Shown one piece after another: positions 22,762 through 32,673 of a stretch of 64,000 nt of DNA. The notes beneath the pieces are model-generated. The model saw nothing but the letters and a program-made list of their open reading frames with translations, was not told the DNA's origin and ran no database searches. The stretch is from UBA710 sp051645705. GTDB taxonomy: Bacteria > Bacillota_I > Bacilli_A > Mycoplasmatales > Metamycoplasmataceae. The position numbers and the translations under genes were made by a program. The DNA is taken from assembly GCA_051645705.1 (NCBI GenBank), contig JBOFBU010000002.1, positions 62,001-126,000 of the forward strand, written 5' to 3'. Positions within the stretch are counted from its first letter, which is position 1; each line of letters starts with the position of its first letter.

Positions 22762-22784
22762 AAATTTTAATAAAAATAAAATCT

Positions 22785-22815
22785 AAAAAACTTTTAAAAA
22801 GTTTTTTTTTTTTTT
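22785..22815 (+). terminator. rpsO terminator
   Basis: AAAAAAC (22785-22791) pairs with GTTTTTT (22801-22807), with a self-complementary TTTTAAAAA in the loop, followed by T residues up to 22815. It lies between convergent genes. Confidence 0.75.
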
Positions 22816-22834
22816 ATATTTTAAAAAGAATTAT

Positions 22835-23683
22835 TTAGTATTTTTCATTTGAAATATAAATTGTATTATTTAAATATTCTAAATTATTATTTAATTTTTT
22901 AAAGACTAATTTAAAAGAGTGTAATCTTAATCTTTTATCTTTTGGTCCATTATATTTTCTATCACCATAAATTGGAAACCCTAAATAAGATAAAGATAAA
23001 CGGATTTGATGTTTTTTCCCAGTAATTATTTTGGCATATCTTCTTTGCTTTTCTTTATAAAAAATAGTTCTCATCATAATTCAATCTTTATTTGGTTTTT
23101 CAGAAATTAAATACTTATCAGTTTTATAATCATATTTTGTATATAAAGTAACATCTTTTTTATCAAATTCATAATCTGATTTTAAAAGATAATATTTATC
23201 AAAATATTCTGTTTTTTCATTTAATTGCACTAGACTTTGATAATTTTTAGCATATACAATAAGCCCGGAAGTATCTTTATCTAATCTTCCTACATGTGAT
23301 GGTTTAAAAGAATCTGTTTGTTGGAATTTTAAATATGATAATACTTTATTATCAAGAGAATCCATTTCTCCATGAACAACTACACCTGATTTTTTATCAA
23401 TTATTAAAATATTTTCATCTTCATAATTAATTTTTAAATCGCTATAGTCAGTTGGAAAAAAATCATTTCTTGAAACATTATCTAAACCATAAACTTCAAT
23501 AATATCATTTAAATTAAGTTTAATATTTTTATCAGTAACTCTTACTCCATTTAATTTAATATCTTTTTTTCGAAAAGATTTTTCTATTCTCGAAATAGGT
23601 GTATTATTTAAAACTTTCGTTAAAAATTTAAATATAGTTCTTCCTTCATCGTTTTTAGTAGCTTTATAACTTAATAAATTCAT
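22835..23683 (-). CDS. RluC/RluD-family 23S rRNA pseudouridine synthase
   Basis: 282 residues joined over one UGA. An S4 RNA-binding domain at about 15-75 (SRIEKSFRKKDIKLNG) is followed by the pseudouridine synthase domain. Its catalytic loop is HVGRLDKDTSGL, with Asp as the nucleophile, and a later GKKHQIRLSLSYLGFPIYGD matches the family's KxHQIR motif. It isomerises uridines in 23S rRNA; the specific sites (RluC or RluD type) cannot be assigned. It is third in scpA-scpB-rlu with a 3-base gap. Confidence 0.92.
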
Positions 23684-23686
23684 TAA

Positions 23687-24283
23687 CTAATCTTCTCTTT
23701 GTGAACTATATAAATCCATTAATTCGTCGTTATTATTATCATCATCTTGAACAGAAGAAAGATTAATATTATTAAATTCAATTAGTCTTGGTAATTCGTT
23801 TATTGATCTTATTTTAAAATAATCATAAAATTTATCAGTTATTCCAAATAAAATTGGATGTCCAGGGGTTTTGGAAATTCCAACCTCTTCTACTAAACCT
23901 TTTAAAATTAAATTATTAACAATTGTTTCTGATGATTTTCCTCTAATTGCATTAATATTTGATTTAGTAATAGGTGCTTTATAAGCTATTATTCCAACTA
24001 CTTCTAAAGATGAATTACTTAATCTTGAATTTTGTTCTTTAGAAATTAAATCTGTTAAATATGGCTTTGCTTCAGGAATTGTTGATAATTTATAAACTTC
24101 ACCAAATTCTTGTAAAACAATTCCTCTTTTTCCATCATTATATTCATTTTTAAAATTATTCATCATCGCTTTTGCAGATGCTATTGTATCAAGTTGAAAA
24201 ATATCTTTAATTTGACTTAATTTAATGCCTTCTTCGCCCTTCATATATAAAATTGCCTCGATTGCTTTTTGTTTAATTGTCAT
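23687..24283 (-). CDS. scpB: Segregation and condensation protein ScpB
   Basis: 198 residues. It shows the ScpB double winged-helix pattern: IKQKAIEAILYMKGEEGI at the start, then SLEVVGIIAYKAPITKSNI and IRGKSSETIVNNLILKGLV. The acidic Asp/Asn-rich tail is typical. With ScpA and SMC it forms the condensin that organises and separates chromosomes. Its ATG overlaps the scpA stop by one base (TAATG), and it is followed by an rlu gene, the same order as in many Firmicutes. Confidence 0.95.
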   Translation of the reverse strand: MTIKQKAIEAILYMKGEEGIKLSQIKDIFQLDTIASAKAMMNNFKNEYNDGKRGIVLQEFGEVYKLSTIPEAKPYLTDLISKEQNSRLSNSSLEVVGIIAYKAPITKSNINAIRGKSSETIVNNLILKGLVEEVGISKTPGHPILFGITDKFYDYFKIRSINELPRLIEFNNINLSSVQDDDNNNDELMDLYSSQRED

Positions 24284-25059
24284 TAATACATTCCCCCTTT
24301 ATATATATAAATCTTATCAAATTGTTTATGTTGTTCTAAAATTAATTCTTCTTTTCTTACCATATCAAGAATAACTATTAATGTAATTACAAAATGATTT
24401 AATGAAGGAACAGAAAAAAGTAATTCAAAAGTAATATTATCTGGATTATTATCAATTAATTGTCTTACTTCTATTCTTCTATCTTCAGGAGATAAATTAA
24501 ATTTTTCTAGTTTTATAGTTCTTAATTTTTCTGCAAAAGTTCTTTCAAACATTTTTCTTAAAGCAATAATCATTTTAATAGGATTACCATTTCCTTCTAA
24601 TAATGATTCATCAACTTCTTTAATATATCCAGATAAATCCTCAGTTTTTTTAATAAAAATTTCTCTTCTTAAAGCTTCTTGCTCTTTAAGAGATAAAGAA
24701 ATTTTTTTAAACTCTTCATACTCAGCTAATAATCTTAAAATTTTGTTTTTATCAATTTCCACTTCTTCAGCTTCTTCTTCATCATTTAAAATTAAACGTG
24801 ATTTTAAATAAATAAGTTCTGAGGCCATAACAAGATATTCTGAAGAAATATCTAAATCTTTTTGAGCTGTTTTTTCAATAATATCTAAATATTGAGTACA
24901 AAGTTCTACTAAATCAACTTCAAAAATACTAATATTTTTCTTTTTGATAAGAGTTAATAATAAATCCAGAGGACCATCAAAATTAGATAATTTAAATGTA
25001 TATTCTTCATATATTGAAGAATTGGAATCATTTGATTTAATGTTTTTTTTATTAGCCAT
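24283..25059 (-). CDS. scpA: Segregation and condensation protein ScpA
   Basis: 258 residues. The kleisin N-terminal helix region FDGPLDLLLTLIKKKNISIFE is recognisable (quoted here without its flanks), then YLVMASELIYLKSRLIL and LLAEYEEFKKIS. It bridges SMC heads and recruits ScpB. It is the first gene of scpA-scpB-rlu. A TATAAT lies 13 bases before the ATG and no Shine-Dalgarno is visible, so the message is probably leaderless or nearly so. Confidence 0.95.
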   Translation of the reverse strand: MANKKNIKSNDSNSSIYEEYTFKLSNFDGPLDLLLTLIKKKNISIFEVDLVELCTQYLDIIEKTAQKDLDISSEYLVMASELIYLKSRLILNDEEEAEEVEIDKNKILRLLAEYEEFKKISLSLKEQEALRREIFIKKTEDLSGYIKEVDESLLEGNGNPIKMIIALRKMFERTFAEKLRTIKLEKFNLSPEDRRIEVRQLIDNNPDNITFELLFSVPSLNHFVITLIVILDMVRKEELILEQHKQFDKIYIYKGGMY

Positions 25060-25071
25060 ATTTCTATTTAT

Positions 25072-25077
25072 ATTATA
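25072..25077 (-). promoter_or_regulatory. -10 box for scpA operon
   Basis: Minus-strand TATAAT ending 12 bases before the scpA ATG; the predicted start leaves about 6 bases of leader. No good -35 was seen. Confidence 0.4.
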
Positions 25078-25137
25078 AACTTAAAATTATTTTAGACTAT
25101 TAAATAATTTTTTGCTATTTTGGTCACTTACATGATT

Positions 25138-25212
25138 TGGCTGCCCCTGTAGGATTCGAACCTACGCGTGTTGGAACCAAAATCCAATGCCTTTCCGCTT
25201 GGCTAAGGGGCA
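25138..25212 (-). tRNA. tRNA-Gln (anticodon TTG)
   Basis: Acceptor stem TGCCCCT/AGGGGCA with G discriminator and genome-encoded CCA (25138-25140). The anticodon loop TTTTGGT gives anticodon TTG (plus-strand CAA at 25178-25180). The T-loop GGTTCGAATCC is intact. It lies 5 bases after tRNA-Tyr on the same strand, and is likely cotranscribed with it. Confidence 0.93.
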
Positions 25213-25217
25213 ATAAT

Positions 25218-25302
25218 TGGTGGAGGAGGAGGGATTCGAACCCCCGAACTCGAAGAGAAATGGGTTACAGCCACCTGCATTTGGCCACTTTGCTACTCCT
25301 CC
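25218..25302 (-). tRNA. tRNA-Tyr (anticodon GTA)
   Basis: Acceptor GGAGGAG/CTCCTCC with A discriminator and encoded CCA (25218-25220). The anticodon loop CTGTAAC gives GTA. The extra arm is long (class II), as expected for bacterial tRNA-Tyr. The T-loop GGTTCGAATCC is intact. Confidence 0.93.
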
Positions 25303-25390
25303 ACATTTAGAGTGTTTTATTAAAACAAAATAATTATAAAATAAAAATTAAAAAATTAAAAAACTTTTTTCATTAAAAAAATTAAAAATA

Positions 25391-25396
25391 TATAAT
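25391..25396 (+). promoter_or_regulatory. -10 box upstream of the 192-aa membrane protein
   Basis: TATAAT ending 9 bases before the ATG at 25406; the message would be nearly leaderless. Confidence 0.4.
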
Positions 25397-25405
25397 TAAT
25401 TAAAT

Positions 25406-25984
25406 ATGGATAATTGAATAGTTTGATTAATAATGGGCCTTCTAATTGCTTTATTAGTAGGATTTATGGTATTTTCTTTTTTAAAAGACAAGAAAAGAAA
25501 CAAAGAAATATTTAAAAAAAAATTAGAACTTAAAAGAGTAACTGAAAAAAATACAAAGGTTATTTCAGTAAAAGTTACTATGATAATTGAAAAAAATAAA
25601 CAAGAACTAGAAAACTTTATCTCTTCTATTGGAAATAAAAAAATGAAAGATATTAATAATGCTTCAAGAGATTTATTAAAAAATATCAGAAATTCTAAAG
25701 AGTTTAAATTAATTTATATTAAAGGAGAATCTAATCCTTTAATGGTTTCAAATATTGATGCTTTAATCAATGTTAAATCAAATTTATGAGAAAAAAAATG
25801 TAAGGAAAATATAGAATTTTTTTCTTTATTAAATGAAGAACTAAAAAATGATCCTTCTTATCAAACAATAGTACAAGAAGAAAAAGAAAAAATTGATAAT
25901 CGTTTTAGTACTAATTATGTTCCTGAAGAAATAGAAGTAGAAGAAGAAATTGTGAATAAAAAAGGTGAAAAGGCTCAAAAATAA
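25406..25984 (+). CDS. Single-TM protein with charged cytosolic domain, unknown
   Basis: 192 residues. I start it at 25406 rather than at the ATG at 25433, because reading two UGA as Trp extends the membrane helix (MDNWIVWLIMGLLIALLVG) and puts the ATG next to the TATAAT. One helix at about 4-27 is followed by a Lys-rich region and an acidic tail (EEIEVEEE). A further UGA Trp occurs at 25787. No family was recognised. Its architecture resembles the 184-residue protein at 17150, but the sequences do not look homologous. It is directly followed by pgsA with no gap, so the two are probably coupled. Confidence 0.72.
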
Positions 25985-26611
25985 ATGAAATTAAATTTAC
26001 CTAATAAAATTACAGTTTTTAGAATAATATTAGCAATACCTTTAATCATTTTTTTGTTTTTATCTCATTATTATAATAATCAAAGTTTAGAAAATGAACT
26101 TGACTATTATAAAATATCAATTAATAATTATTCAATGATTTTTTTTATAGTTTCTTTATTAATTTTTGGAATAGCAATGTTCAGTGATTTTTTAGATGGA
26201 TATCTTGCAAGAAGAAATAATCAAGTTTCTGACTTTGGTAAATTATTTGATCCTTTAAGTGACAAAATAATAACTAATATTGTTTTATTATTTTTTGTAA
26301 TAGGTAATTTAAGTTTTTGATATGTTTTTTTAATATTTTTAATAAGAGATTTAATAGTTGATGGTTTTAGAAATGTTGCGGCGAAAAATAACATTAAAAT
26401 AGAAGCTTCTATTTTTGGAAAAATTAAAACTCTTTTACAAACAATTGGAATAATTTTAATTTTTGTTCTTTGTCCTATTTTTATAAGTTATAGTAATTGA
26501 ACAAATGAAATTATTTATTATTTAAATATTCCTTTATTCTTAGCTGGTGTTTTTTCTTTAATATCAGGATTTTTATATGTGAAGGAAATATTTCCATATA
26601 TTAAAAATTAA
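25985..26611 (+). CDS. pgsA: CDP-diacylglycerol-glycerol-3-phosphate 3-phosphatidyltransferase
   Basis: 208 residues through UGA Trp codons. The CDP-alcohol phosphotransferase signature lies at residues 68-94: DFLDGYLARR followed by FGKLFDPLSDK, with all the conserved Asp and Gly positions present. There are several membrane segments. It makes phosphatidylglycerophosphate, the precursor of phosphatidylglycerol and cardiolipin, in the membrane. Its ATG follows the previous stop without spacing, and tlyA follows after 3 bases. Confidence 0.93.
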
Positions 26612-26614
26612 ATT

Positions 26615-27340
26615 ATGAAATATAAAATAAAAGACATTTTAATTAATAAATTTGAACTTGATAAAAGAAGGATTGATTCTTTGTTTTTACAAAAAAAAAT
26701 TCTTTTAAATGGAGAACCAGTATTAAATCTTGAAAAAAAAATATTAAATGAAAATTTAATAACTATTAAAGAAGAAAATAATTATGTTTCCAGAGGAGCG
26801 CAAAAAATATTAAAGGCTTTTTCTGCTTTTTCTCTTGATGTAAATAATAAAGTTTGTCTTGATATAGGGGCTTCAACAGGTGGATTTTCTCAAGTGCTTT
26901 TAGAAAAAGGAGCAGCATTTGTTTACGCTCTTGATGTAGGAACTAATCAACTTGATTTTTCTCTTCGAATTAATGAAAAAGTAAAATCAATGGAAAAAAC
27001 AAATTTAAAAAATATTAATGAAAATATGTTTGATAAAAAAATAAATTTTATTTGTGCTGATGTATCTTTTATTTCAACAAAAAATATTTTTAATGTAATA
27101 ACTAATTTATTAAATAAAGATGAATTATTTTTAATGTTATTAAAACCGCAATTTGAAGCAAAAAGAGAAGATGTTCTTCCGGGTGGATTTGTAGATATTT
27201 CAAATCATGAAAAAATAATTAATGAAATTAAAAATTATGATCAAATAAATTTTGATTTTATAGGAATTGAAGAATCTCCTATAAAAGGAAATAAATCAAA
27301 AAATATAGAATATCTAATGCTATTTAAAAAGAGAAAATAG
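26615..27340 (+). CDS. tlyA: TlyA-family rRNA 2'-O-methyltransferase (hemolysin A homologue)
   Basis: 241 residues. An N-terminal S4 RNA-binding domain (about 1-60) joins an FtsJ-type SAM domain with VCLDIGASTGGFSQVLLEKGA and YALDVGTNQLDFSLR. A later LLKPQFEA is typical of TlyA. The family 2'-O-methylates ribosomal RNA cytidines and confers capreomycin susceptibility in mycobacteria; the hemolysin name is historical. It is coupled to pgsA (3-base gap) and has no evident Shine-Dalgarno. Confidence 0.92.
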   Translation: MKYKIKDILINKFELDKRRIDSLFLQKKILLNGEPVLNLEKKILNENLITIKEENNYVSRGAQKILKAFSAFSLDVNNKVCLDIGASTGGFSQVLLEKGAAFVYALDVGTNQLDFSLRINEKVKSMEKTNLKNINENMFDKKINFICADVSFISTKNIFNVITNLLNKDELFLMLLKPQFEAKREDVLPGGFVDISNHEKIINEIKNYDQINFDFIGIEESPIKGNKSKNIEYLMLFKKRK

Positions 27341-27346
27341 TATAAT
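27341..27346 (+). promoter_or_regulatory. -10 box for sufS-sufU
   Basis: TATAAT directly after the tlyA stop codon and 9 bases before the sufS ATG; a nearly leaderless start is predicted. Confidence 0.4.
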
Positions 27347-27355
27347 ATTTAAATT

Positions 27356-28507
27356 ATGAAAAACCACAATGAATTTAGAAAAAATTTCCCTATATTAGAA
27401 AAGATTGTTTATTTAGATTCTTCTGCTCTTGTTTTAAAACCGATAGAAGTTGTAAATGAAATGAATAACTATTTTTTAGATATAGCTATTTCCCCAAAAA
27501 CAAGCGAGACACAATTAGCTCTTGAAATAAAAAATAAATATAATTATTTAAAAAAACAAATTGCCTCTTTAGTTGATGCTAAAGAAAGCGAAGTAATAAT
27601 AACATCAAGTACAACTGATTCATTAAATTATCTTGCTTTATTAATGGAAGATCTTATAGAAGAAAACGATGAAATAATTTTATCTGAATTAAATCATAGT
27701 TCGAATATTGTTCCATGACTAGAACTTGCTAAAAAGAAAAATGCTAAAGTTATAATGACTAATGAAATTATTCCAAAAATAAATGATAAAACTAAAATTA
27801 TTTCTTTTTCTCAAAAATCAAATTCTTTTGAAGAAGTTAATGATATTGAAGAAATTAATAAAGCTATAGCAGGAAAAAATATTTATCTTTTTAATGATGC
27901 AGCACAAGCTATTGTTAGCGAAAAGGTTAGTCTTAAAAATTCATCTGCACTTGTTTTTAGTTCTAATAAAATTTTTGGTCCAATGGGGATAGGAGCTCTT
28001 GTTATTGAATCAAGTCTTTTAAAAAAATTAAAACCTAAAAAATTTGGTGGCGGAGCACTTGATTATATTAAAGAAGATTTAGAATGAAAACCAAAAGAAT
28101 CTAATTTAGCTCATGAACCAGGAACACCTAATGTTGGTGGTATTTATGGTTTTTCAAAGGCTTTAGAATATTTTGAAAAATCATTAGTTTTTACCGATCA
28201 TTTAAAAGATATTTCATCATATTGTTTTGATGAATTATCTAAAATTGAAAATGTAGAAATTTTTAATACTAGAGGGAATAGTATAATTATTTTTAAAATT
28301 AAAAATGTTGCTTCTCAAGAAGTAGCTTCTTATTTAGGAAAAAGAAATATTTATGTAAGAAGTGGACATTTTTGTAATTTATCTAATCCTTTAAATAGAA
28401 CAGATAATTATGTAAGAATTTCTTTTTCATTTTATAGCAATAAAGAAGATGTGGATAAATTTATTAATGAATTAAAAAATGGTGGTGATTTTCTTGATTT
28501 CCTATAG
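27356..28507 (+). CDS. sufS: SufS/CsdA-type cysteine desulfurase
   Basis: 383 residues over two UGA codons. The PLP-binding Lys is at 205 in FSSNKIFGPMGIG and the catalytic Cys at 340 in VRSGHFCN. It passes sulfur from cysteine to the scaffold encoded next door. Two positions are odd: SufS proteins usually have SGHK before the PLP lysine and DGAQ in the cofactor loop, while here they read SSNK and NDAAQ. The C-terminus (VRISFSFYSNKEDVDKFI) is regular, so the enzyme is probably active. It is a typical small Mollicutes Fe-S or thio-tRNA sulfur system. Confidence 0.9.
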
Positions 28508-28922
28508 TGAAAATGAGAAAAGAGAAATCATTATGAAACACTATTTAAATCCTTTAAATAGAAAAGAAACAATATTAAATATAGAAAATTATGAAAGTGC
28601 TTATCATCATTCAGATACTTGCGCTGATGATATAACTATTTTTATAGATATCAAAAATAATAAATTATTTTTTCAAGGTAATGGTTGTGCAATATTTATC
28701 GCTTCTGCTGATTTATTTATTGAAAATATTAAAAATACCGGAATTAGTATTGAAGTTTTAAATAACTTATATAAAAAAGTAATCGAAAAAGAAAAATTAA
28801 CCGATATGGAAAAAGAAAAAATAAATCAGTTAATTATTTTTGAAAATGTAAAAAATCAAATGAATAGATATGAATGTGCTTTAATGATTTCAAAAGTTAT
28901 TGAAAAAGTTTTATATAAATAA
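28479..28922 (+). CDS. sufU: SufU/NifU-like sulfur acceptor or scaffold protein
   Basis: 147 residues from the ATG used here. The three zinc-binding cysteines with the conserved Asp are present in DTCADD, GNGCAIFIAS and RYECALM. The N-terminal REIIMKHYLNPLNRKE aligns with the family's RELIMDHYKNPRN, so the start must lie before that motif. The ATG at 28479 (29-base overlap with sufS) and a TTG at 28494 are both possible; the ATG at 28533 would cut into the domain. It accepts persulfide sulfur from SufS. Confidence 0.88.
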   Translation: MVVIFLISYSENEKREIIMKHYLNPLNRKETILNIENYESAYHHSDTCADDITIFIDIKNNKLFFQGNGCAIFIASADLFIENIKNTGISIEVLNNLYKKVIEKEKLTDMEKEKINQLIIFENVKNQMNRYECALMISKVIEKVLYK

Positions 28923-29381
28923 ATCAGTAAATTTTATTAAAATATTTGATGTTTTTTGATTGTTTTTAAATAAATAATTTTTTTTGCTTTTATTATCATT
29001 ATTTTTTAATTTTAATGTGAAATTTATAGCTTCTATAGATGTATTATTTTGTGAAATATTTTCTAAATTAATAGATATTGATTCAAAAAAAATATTATCA
29101 ATAGGAGCTGAAATATACATGTTATTTGGTATTGTAGTTATATTAGTTTGTGGATCAACTATTTCATTTATTGGATAAGAAGGATTTTTTTGAACTCAGT
29201 CTCTAATTTGATTTGCATCTAAAGTTGGATTAGCACCTTTTATAAAAGCGGATAATTTTTTAGTATCTAATTTTGGATAAACTGTTTCTACAGGAAGTGA
29301 TGTACCTGAACAAGAAATTGCAGTAGGAATAACTATTGCAGGTATTATTGCTAATCCTATTAATTTTTTAGTTATAGTCAT
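28911..29381 (-). CDS. Small predicted lipoprotein coupled to obg
   Basis: 156 residues. The signal peptide ends in the lipobox TAISC with Cys24, followed by a Ser/Thr- and Asn-rich extracellular domain with no module of the large family found later. I start it at 29381 because GAGGAAT lies at Shine-Dalgarno distance and the ATG follows the obg stop by one base; an upstream in-frame ATG at 29408 would overlap obg and lengthen the positively charged region. Its stop overlaps the sufU end by 12 bases, tail to tail. Function unknown. Confidence 0.78.
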
Positions 29382-29382
29382 T

Positions 29383-30636
29383 TTATTCCTCTTCCCAAGT
29401 AAATTCATAATCTTCTATTCTAACAACATCACCTTTTTGAATTCCGGCCTTTATCAGAAAAGTTCATAAACCTATTTCTTTTACCTTTTTATTAAATCTT
29501 AACACATTTTCATAAGTGATTAAAGGAATTTTATTATATATTTCCATAACTTTTGTTCCTGATATTTCATATAAACCTTCATAAACTTTTTCAACTTTCA
29601 TCTCTTCTTCAAAATTAATATAAACTTCTGTTTCTTTTTCTTCAATTGAATAATCATTTGATCTATTATAAAGATCAAAAAGAGCTTTTTTAATGTGATC
29701 AAAATTATCAAGTAAAAAAGAATTTTCGACAATTGTTACATTAGGATATTTCTTTTTAAATTTTTTCAGATTAGAAGCAAAATTATCAAGATCTGATTTA
29801 TTTGCAATAACAATAAAATTTCTTTCAAGAAGAAGATTATTAAATTCTTTAAGTTCATTTTTAATAATTTCAAAATCTTTTATAGGATTAGATTTCTCAG
29901 AACCAAAATCAATTATAAAACATAATGCTCTACATCTTTCGATATGACTTATAAATCTTATTCCTAATCCTTTACCTTGAGAAGAGTTTTCAATTATTCC
30001 TGGTATATCTGCAATTACAAAAGATTTATCAAAAAATTTAATAAGTCCAAGTTGTGGAACTAAAGTTGTAAAATCATAATCACCTATTTTGGCTTTTGCA
30101 TTAGTTATTAAAGAAATAATGGTTGATTTACCAGCAGATGGCTTTCCTACTAATCCAATATCTGACATTATTTTTAATTTAAGTAAAACTTTTAATTTTT
30201 GTCCTTGATCCCCATTTTCAGCTATTCTTGGAACAGTGTTTCTAGATGATTTAAATTTATTATTTCCAAAACCACCTTTTCCACCTTTAGCTATTAAATA
30301 TTGTTTATCATCGACAATATCAGCTATTATTGAACCATTTTCATTATAAATAATTGTTCCAAAAGGAACTTTTATAATAATATCTTTCCCTTTTTGGCCA
30401 TACATGTTTTTAGACATTCCATTTTCGCCATCATTTCCTCTTATTATTTTAGTATTGTATAAATGGAAAAGTGTATTTAATCCTGATTCACCTTGAAAAA
30501 AAATATTTCCCCCACTACCGCCGTCTCCGCCGTCAGGACCACCTTTTTCAACTCTAGCTTCATGCCTAAAAGAGATAATTCCGTTTCCGCCATTACCTGC
30601 TTTAAGTTCTAGTTTTATTTCATCAATAAATTTCAT
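29383..30636 (-). CDS. obg: GTPase Obg
   Basis: 417 residues, extended past a UGA Trp codon at 29464. The glycine-rich Obg fold fills about 1-155 (GGPDGGDGGSGGNIFFQG). The GTPase domain shows GKPSAGKST, DIPGIIE and NKSD, and a C-terminal OCT-type domain ends in WEEE. It binds the 50S subunit late in assembly and links to stress responses. It is followed one base later by a small lipoprotein gene, an uncommon partner for Obg. Confidence 0.95.
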
Positions 30637-30676
30637 TAAATTAATTATAACTTATTAATTTATTAATTTATTTCTT

Positions 30677-31288
30677 CTATGCTATTTTTGTACCGTGAAA
30701 CTGATTTGCTTTAGTTTTTTCAGCTATTTCTTTTCAATTATCCTTAGTTACAGAACCACCTACTAAGATTTCAATTTTTTCAGAAAAAATACTTATTAGT
30801 TCTGAAATTTTTTTTAGATTATTAATTGCAGGACTATTTCCCCCTTTTAATAAAACTCTTTTAAATCCTAAATCAATTAAAATTTGAATATTTTTTTTAT
30901 AATGACCTAATTTATCTATTGCCATATGAAAACAATATTCTTTATCTCCAACTACTTTAATTAATTTCTTTAATGCTTTAATATCTAATTCATCATTTTT
31001 TATAAATCCAAAAATAAAAGATTCTGCACCCATCTCTTTAAATTGTTTTATTTGTTTTTGCATTTTAATTATTTCAAATAAGTTTGCTGAAAAATTTTCA
31101 TTTGTTCTTATCATTATAACTTGTTTAATTTGTGAATTAGTTTTAATATAATTAAAAAGTTCAATAGTAGGAGTTAATCCCCCTTTATCAAGTCTTGAAC
31201 AAGTTTCAAATCTATCAACTTTTTTTTCAATAAATTTTTTGGCCGTTTCTTCATTATCAATACAAGCTTCTAGAATAATTTTTTTCAT
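30677..31288 (-). CDS. cutC: CutC-family protein (TIM-barrel)
   Basis: 203 residues including a tail past a UGA codon. It begins KKIILEACIDNEETAKKFI and has DRFETCSRLDKGGLTPT, both diagnostic for CutC. Later HMAIDK and KRVLLKGGN match the barrel's conserved strands. CutC has been linked to copper homeostasis, though its biochemical role is unsettled. It is transcribed divergently from mnmE and has an AAGGGA Shine-Dalgarno; the -10 boxes of the two genes abut. Confidence 0.88.
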
Positions 31289-31323
31289 AATTTATTTCCC
31301 TTATTATTTATTATTTATATATT

Positions 31324-31335
31324 ATTATATATAAT
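31324..31335. promoter_or_regulatory. Back-to-back -10 boxes for cutC and mnmE
   Basis: TATAAT on the minus strand (31324-31329) directly abuts TATAAT on the plus strand (31330-31335). The plus-strand box predicts a start at about 31342, which is the A of the mnmE ATG, a fully leaderless message. Polymerase cannot occupy both sites at once. Confidence 0.55.
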
Positions 31336-31341
31336 TTAAAT

Positions 31342-32673
31342 ATGTTTGATAATATTGTTGCAATAGCTTCCGGGAATATAAACCAAGCAATTTCTATTAT
31401 AAGAATTTCTGGTCCAGAATCATTTGATATAATTAAAAAAATTTATACTGGAAAAATTGGAAAAGATAAAACAATTACATATGGTTTTATAGTTGATGAA
31501 TATAAAAATAAAATTGATGAAGTATTAGTAAATTTTTATAAAGGAACTAATAATTTTGTAGGTGAAGATACTATTGAAATAATGTGTCATGGGGGAGTTT
31601 TAATTACAAATTTAATTGTTAATTTATTAATTGAAAATGGGGCAAGAAAAGCTAATCCAGGAGAATTTAGTAGAAGATCATTTTTAAATGGAAAAATTGA
31701 TTTAATTAAAGCAGAAGCTATTAATGATTTAATTCATGCAAAAACTATTTTTCAAACAAAAATTGCAATTAATAGATTTGGAAATAAATCAACTTTATTT
31801 ATTGATAAAGTAATCAATGATTTAGAAGAATTAATTGGTATTTGTGAGGTAAATATTGACTATCCAGAATATGATGATGTGGAGAAAATTAATGAAATTA
31901 AAATAACTGAAAAACTAAAAAAATTTATTAATGAAATTGATAATATAATTAAACAATCAGAAGAAAATCAATATTATTCAAGTGCTATAAACGTTGCAAT
32001 TGTTGGTTCTCCTAATGCCGGAAAAAGTGCTTTATTAAATGCTATTTTAAATGAAGATAAATCTATAGTTACAAATATCGAAGGAACTACAAGAGATATA
32101 GTTGAAGGGGAAATAGTTTATAAAAATATTATTTTAAAATTTTTAGATACAGCGGGGATTAGAAATACTGAAAATGAAATTGAAAAAATTGGAATTAAAA
32201 AAAGTTTAGAGGCTATTGAAAAATCTTCAATTGTTTTTCATATAATTGATGCAAGTGCAAAAATTTCTAAAAGTGATTATTTAATTGAAGAAAAAGCAAA
32301 AGATAAAATATATTTAAAAATATTTAATAAAAAAGATTTAATTAAAAATAATGAAAAAGATAATGATAAAAAGATTTACATTTCTGCCCTAAATAAAGAT
32401 ATTGAACCAATATTTAATTCTTTAGATAATATTTTTAATAAAAATAAAATAGAAAACAATGATTGATTCTTTAATCAAAGAGAAACTGTTTTATTAAAAA
32501 AAGCAAACAACTCTTTTAAAAATGCATTAGAATCACTTAAAGATAATCAAACATATGATGTCATAATTGTTGATATATATAATGCTTGAGAAAATTTAAA
32601 ATCAATAATTGGTGTTGTTGATAAAGAAGATTTATTAGATTCTATTTTTAGTAAATTTTGCTTAGGAAAATAA
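31342..32673 (+). CDS. mnmE: tRNA modification GTPase MnmE
   Basis: 443 residues across UGA codons. The N-terminal tetrahydrofolate-binding domain begins MFDNIVAIASGNINQAISIIR. The G domain has GSPNAGKSA near 218, TTRDIVEGE, DTAGIR and NKKD. The C-terminal FCLGK carries the catalytic Cys. With MnmG (its gene is at the right end of the window) it installs the aminomethyl-type group at U34 of tRNAs. No Shine-Dalgarno is present. Its stop overlaps the ATG of the PHP gene (TAATG). Confidence 0.96.
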
